A stretch of 64,000 nucleotides of DNA from Pseudoalteromonas sp. XMcav2-N (GTDB lineage: Bacteria; Pseudomonadota; Gammaproteobacteria; Enterobacterales; Alteromonadaceae), in NCBI RefSeq assembly GCF_024124545.1, contig NZ_JAMXSF010000013.1:95828-159827 (forward strand). Direction: 5' to 3'. Below, piece by piece: positions 61,689-64,000 of this stretch. Every line of letters starts with the position of its first letter. Position 1 is the first letter of the stretch. The translations under genes and the position numbers were made by a program. The notes beneath the pieces were generated by a model. It made no database searches. It was not told the DNA's origin and saw only the letters and a program-made list of their open reading frames with translations.

Positions 61689-62366
61689 TTAGGCCAATTC
61701 TGCGACGTCAGTCAGTCGCACGGCACCTGCTTTAGTATTAATAACGATGCCGCTAGCACCATTGACGTTGACGCTCTCTATGTTTCTGAAAGTCGCCGTA
61801 GGTAAGGCTGTAAACTTGCCATTTACTGAGCCTTCAGCCTTGATTGTGTAATCACCAGGCGGAAGCATCTCGCCTTCTTTATTTTTGCCATCCCATTCAA
61901 ATCGCACCGCGCCGGGTTGCTGATCTTTCATATCAATGGTTCTGACAAGCTCGTTTTTATCATTGAGGATACTTACCGTCAGTTTTTCCACCGGCTCCGT
62001 CACAATGATTGATCCACGTGCTTGCATGTCTGGGCCATGCTCAATCGTGTCCGACTCTAGCAACGCCTTTTTACCGATCAAGGTAGACGCCTGCAAGGCA
62101 GAATTAGAAGTCATAGAATCAGCCAATGATTCGAACTTTGAATTCAGATCCGATATTCCCTCGGCCATTGTGAAGTTCGTCATCTGCGCAATCATCTGAT
62201 CATTGTCCGCAGGCTTGCTCGGATCCTGATAGGACAATTGTTGAGTCAATAACGCAAAGAAATCCTCTTGCTTCAACTCATCATTCTTTTCTGTCGGCAC
62301 CTGTCTATCTGGCCAACGCAATGAATCGACATAGGTCGAGGTTGCTGAATTGACGTCGTTACTCAT
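61689..62366 (-). CDS. flgD: Hook-capping protein FlgD
   Basis: FlgD is the scaffold for hook assembly. The 225-residue protein has the conserved QEDFFALLTQQLSYQDPSKP and NDQMIAQMTNFTMAEGI motifs. It continues with a FlgD Ig-like domain (RFEWDGKNKEGEMLPPGDYTI). It lies between flgC and flgE. Confidence 0.95.
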   Translation of the reverse strand: MSNDVNSATSTYVDSLRWPDRQVPTEKNDELKQEDFFALLTQQLSYQDPSKPADNDQMIAQMTNFTMAEGISDLNSKFESLADSMTSNSALQASTLIGKKALLESDTIEHGPDMQARGSIIVTEPVEKLTVSILNDKNELVRTIDMKDQQPGAVRFEWDGKNKEGEMLPPGDYTIKAEGSVNGKFTALPTATFRNIESVNVNGASGIVINTKAGAVRLTDVAELA

Positions 62367-62381
62367 TGGCTATACTCCCAC

Positions 62382-62813
62382 TTAGCGCTGACCAAGTTGC
62401 AAGGTTTTGCTAAGCATTTGCTTAGCGGCATCCGCTACCTGAACATTCGTTTGGTACGAACGCGATGCAGAGATCATATTTGTCATCTCTTCAACCACAT
62501 TCACATTCGGTTTATAGATGTACCCATCTTTGTCAGCACTCGGATGATTTGGGTTGTACTCAACCTGAAGTGGTTTGTCACTTTCAACAATCCCCAGTAC
62601 TTTCACACCCACGGATGATCCCATCGTGTTAGGATGAGCAGCTGCTGCCTTGTTCAATTCAGCAGCAAACACTGGGTGTCTGGCTCGGTAAACCTGATCC
62701 TGACTTGAGCTAACGCTGTTTGCATTGGAAATATTACTGGCGGTCGTATTCAGACGGACATTCTGAGCGCTCATGCCTGAGCCCGCTATATCAAAAACAT
62801 TATATAAACTCAT
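62382..62813 (-). CDS. flgC: Proximal rod protein FlgC
   Basis: The 143-residue rod protein begins SLYNVFDIAGSGMSAQNVRL. It ends with VNVVEEMTNMISASRSYQTN, the C-terminal rod helix. It follows flgB by two bases. Confidence 0.95.
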   Translation of the reverse strand: MSLYNVFDIAGSGMSAQNVRLNTTASNISNANSVSSSQDQVYRARHPVFAAELNKAAAAHPNTMGSSVGVKVLGIVESDKPLQVEYNPNHPSADKDGYIYKPNVNVVEEMTNMISASRSYQTNVQVADAAKQMLSKTLQLGQR

Positions 62814-62815
62814 GA

Positions 62816-63226
62816 TTACCCACCTTGACCACTAAGGGCTTTCTTCAGCCCTTTAAATTTACCAGATAAAAAATTCAAACTAGCTTGGTACTCTAATGCA
62901 TTTTGTACATACAAGTTTCGTTCCACTTGTATATCAACAGAGTTGCCATCACCAGTATCTGCTTGATTTGGCGTACGATATTGTTCAATACCATTATTTA
63001 ATTGAGTCCCACCACTGAGGTGTTTATCATTGGTTCTTACCATCTTATTGCCGCTTAGCTGTGCCGATTTTGCCGCTTTAAAAGCCTGACCAAAGTCGAT
63101 ATCCTTAGCTTTGTATCCAGGAGTATCTGCATTGGCTATATTGCTAGCCAAAATTTCAGCACGCTGAGACCGGATCAGCATAGTGTGGGGATGAACCCCC
63201 AATGCTTTATCAAAACTAATTGCCAT
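62816..63226 (-). CDS. flgB: Proximal rod protein FlgB
   Basis: The 136-residue rod protein begins AISFDKALGVHPHTMLIRSQ and has EILASNIANADTPGYKAKDI. The C-terminus has VQNALEYQASLNFLSGKFKG. GGAG precedes the ATG. First gene of flgBCDE, 25 bases from the predicted sigma-54 start. The usual upstream neighbours flgA and flgM are not in the window; an IS element lies there instead. Confidence 0.95.
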   Translation of the reverse strand: MAISFDKALGVHPHTMLIRSQRAEILASNIANADTPGYKAKDIDFGQAFKAAKSAQLSGNKMVRTNDKHLSGGTQLNNGIEQYRTPNQADTGDGNSVDIQVERNLYVQNALEYQASLNFLSGKFKGLKKALSGQGG

Positions 63227-63261
63227 AACCCGACTCCAAAAATTTGACTTAGTGAGATAAA

Positions 63262-63278
63262 AGCAAGAATGAGGCCAA
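63262..63278 (-). promoter_or_regulatory. Sigma-54 promoter of flgBCDE
   Basis: Minus strand TTGGCCTCATTCTTGCT, 10 bases between GG and GC; predicted start near 63251. An imperfect dyad, GCGGAAAATTGCCGC (63289-63303), lies about 40-50 bases upstream of the start and might be an activator site. Confidence 0.83.
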
Positions 63279-63380
63279 TATTATGGTGGCGGAAAATTGC
63301 CGCATTGCCTACAAGGCTACAATCAGGTAACGGAAGATTCGCCGTCGAAAAGCTAAGCTATTCACTGCTGAGATCACCTA

Positions 63381-63875
63381 ATACCAAATTGATTAAGTTT
63401 ATGATCTAATGTCAAAACCTAATATCTATCGAAGTGATAGTGATTTTGCGGCCCACTGAATTTATTAAGCTCTCCAAGCAGACTATAGACCCAAGAAAGA
63501 AAGTACGCATGCTCGCGTTGGCTCATTTCTTTGAAGGTAAATCTCGCTATCAGATTGCTGAATACTTAAAGGTCAGTCGTACGAGCGTGAACAAATGGGT
63601 GAAAGACTATCTCGAATATGGATTAGAAGGCCTGGAAGAACTACCTCGCTCGGGCCGCCCTTGCAAACTGGATGATGCACAATTGAAGCAGCTTAAAGCA
63701 TATGTACTCGACTCTATAGACCGCACGGAAGGTGGTCGGCTAACACTAGAAGATATTCAGCAGTATATATCTGAGTCTTTTCACATTGAGTACGAGTTAT
63801 CAGCCGTTCACAGATTGTTGAAAAGGCAAAACTTCTCATGGATCAGCAGTCGGTCAATCCACCCTAAAGGGGATA
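63381..63875 (+). mobile_element. IS630-type element, truncated by a second copy
   Basis: The left end begins ATACCAAATTGATTAAG right after a TA dinucleotide, the target of IS630 elements. The same end sequence starts again at 63876, also after TA, inside the transposase gene. Thus the first copy is interrupted by insertion of a related one. Confidence 0.8.
63440..63875 (+). pseudogene. IS630-family transposase, N-terminal part only
   Basis: Helix-turn-helix part of an IS630 transposase: DPRKKVRMLALAHFFEGKS, YQIAEYLKVSRTSVNKWVKDY, and GLEGLEELPRSGRPCKLDD, followed by RQNFSWISSRSIHPKGD. The original sequence ends at about residue 145 where the second element begins; the DDE catalytic domain is missing here. 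The GTG at 63440 aligns with the ATG of the second copy; a further GTG lies at 63434. Confidence 0.8.
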
Positions 63876-64000
63876 ATACCAAATTGATTAAATTTATGAT
63901 CTAATATCAAAATCTAATATCCATCGATGTGATAATGATTTTGCTGCCCTCTGAATTTAGTAAGCTCTCCAAACAGACTAAAGATCCCAGAAAGAAAGTA
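63876..64000 (+). mobile_element. Second IS630-type element (runs off window)
   Basis: The first 125 bases match the start of the first copy with, by eye, about 13 differences, so the two are relatives rather than identical recent copies. Confidence 0.8.
63935..64000 (+). CDS. IS630-family transposase, N-terminus (partial)
   Basis: ATG 63935 opens a 22-codon frame to the window edge, MILLPSEFSKLSKQTKDPRK, matching the beginning of the interrupted copy. It may be intact beyond the window. Confidence 0.75.
   Translation, partial: MILLPSEFSKLSKQTKDPRKKV

Overview
The window looks like chromosomal DNA of a marine gammaproteobacterium of the order Alteromonadales, most likely Pseudoalteromonas. 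This is inferred from flagellin, FlrA/B/C and Flg/Fli protein sequences and the moderate base composition. It is one large polar-flagellum locus split by a flagellin-glycosylation island.

Left arm (1-10.9 kb, minus strand except tag): fliI (runs off the edge), fliH, fliG, fliF, fliE, then flrC-flrB, then flrA, with a DNA-repair glycosylase gene (tag) between flrB and flrA. Readable sigma-54 promoters lie before fliE and flrB. A divergent flagellin paralogue follows (10.9-11.7 kb).

Glycan island (11.9-45.9 kb). First come genes for a pseudaminic-type nonulosonic acid: pseB, pseC and an oxidoreductase on +; FkbM methyltransferase, pseI, an acyl carrier protein, a PseG-acetyltransferase fusion and an acyl-activating ligase on -. 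An SpsF-like cytidylyltransferase is the candidate CMP-sugar enzyme. Next is a plus-strand run of about 20 tightly packed genes (22.0-41.1 kb): SIS isomerase, kinase/nucleotidyltransferase and sugar nucleotidyltransferase (heptose-type logic), several sugar dehydratases/reductases, two different split thiamine-diphosphate enzymes, a sugar C-methyltransferase, a radical SAM enzyme, a 2-oxoglutarate oxygenase, other methyltransferases and an acyltransferase. This set suggests a second, unusual branched or higher-carbon sugar. Its product cannot be read from sequence alone. The island ends with a convergent operon holding an FAD oxidoreductase, a DUF4910 protein and Maf, the probable flagellin glycosyltransferase.

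Right arm (45.9-63.2 kb, minus strand): fliT-like, fliS, fliD, flaG, three closely related flagellin genes, then flgL-K-J, flgI-H-G-F and flgE-D-C-B. Each flg block starts at its own sigma-54 promoter, and terminators separate the blocks. The flagellin genes use different sigma factors: sigma-28 for two, sigma-54 for the middle one. The window ends in two nested IS630-type elements upstream of flgB.

The most novel signal is non-coding. Between two flagellin genes, on the strand opposite to them, a strong sigma-54 promoter is followed at the expected distance by three stem-loops and a T-tract, predicting a roughly 100-nt small RNA. Its exposed loop matches 14 of 14 bases complementary to the ribosome-binding site of a sister flagellin mRNA. 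The neighbouring flagellin mRNA also carries a perfect 16-nt complementarity between its leader and its 3' end.
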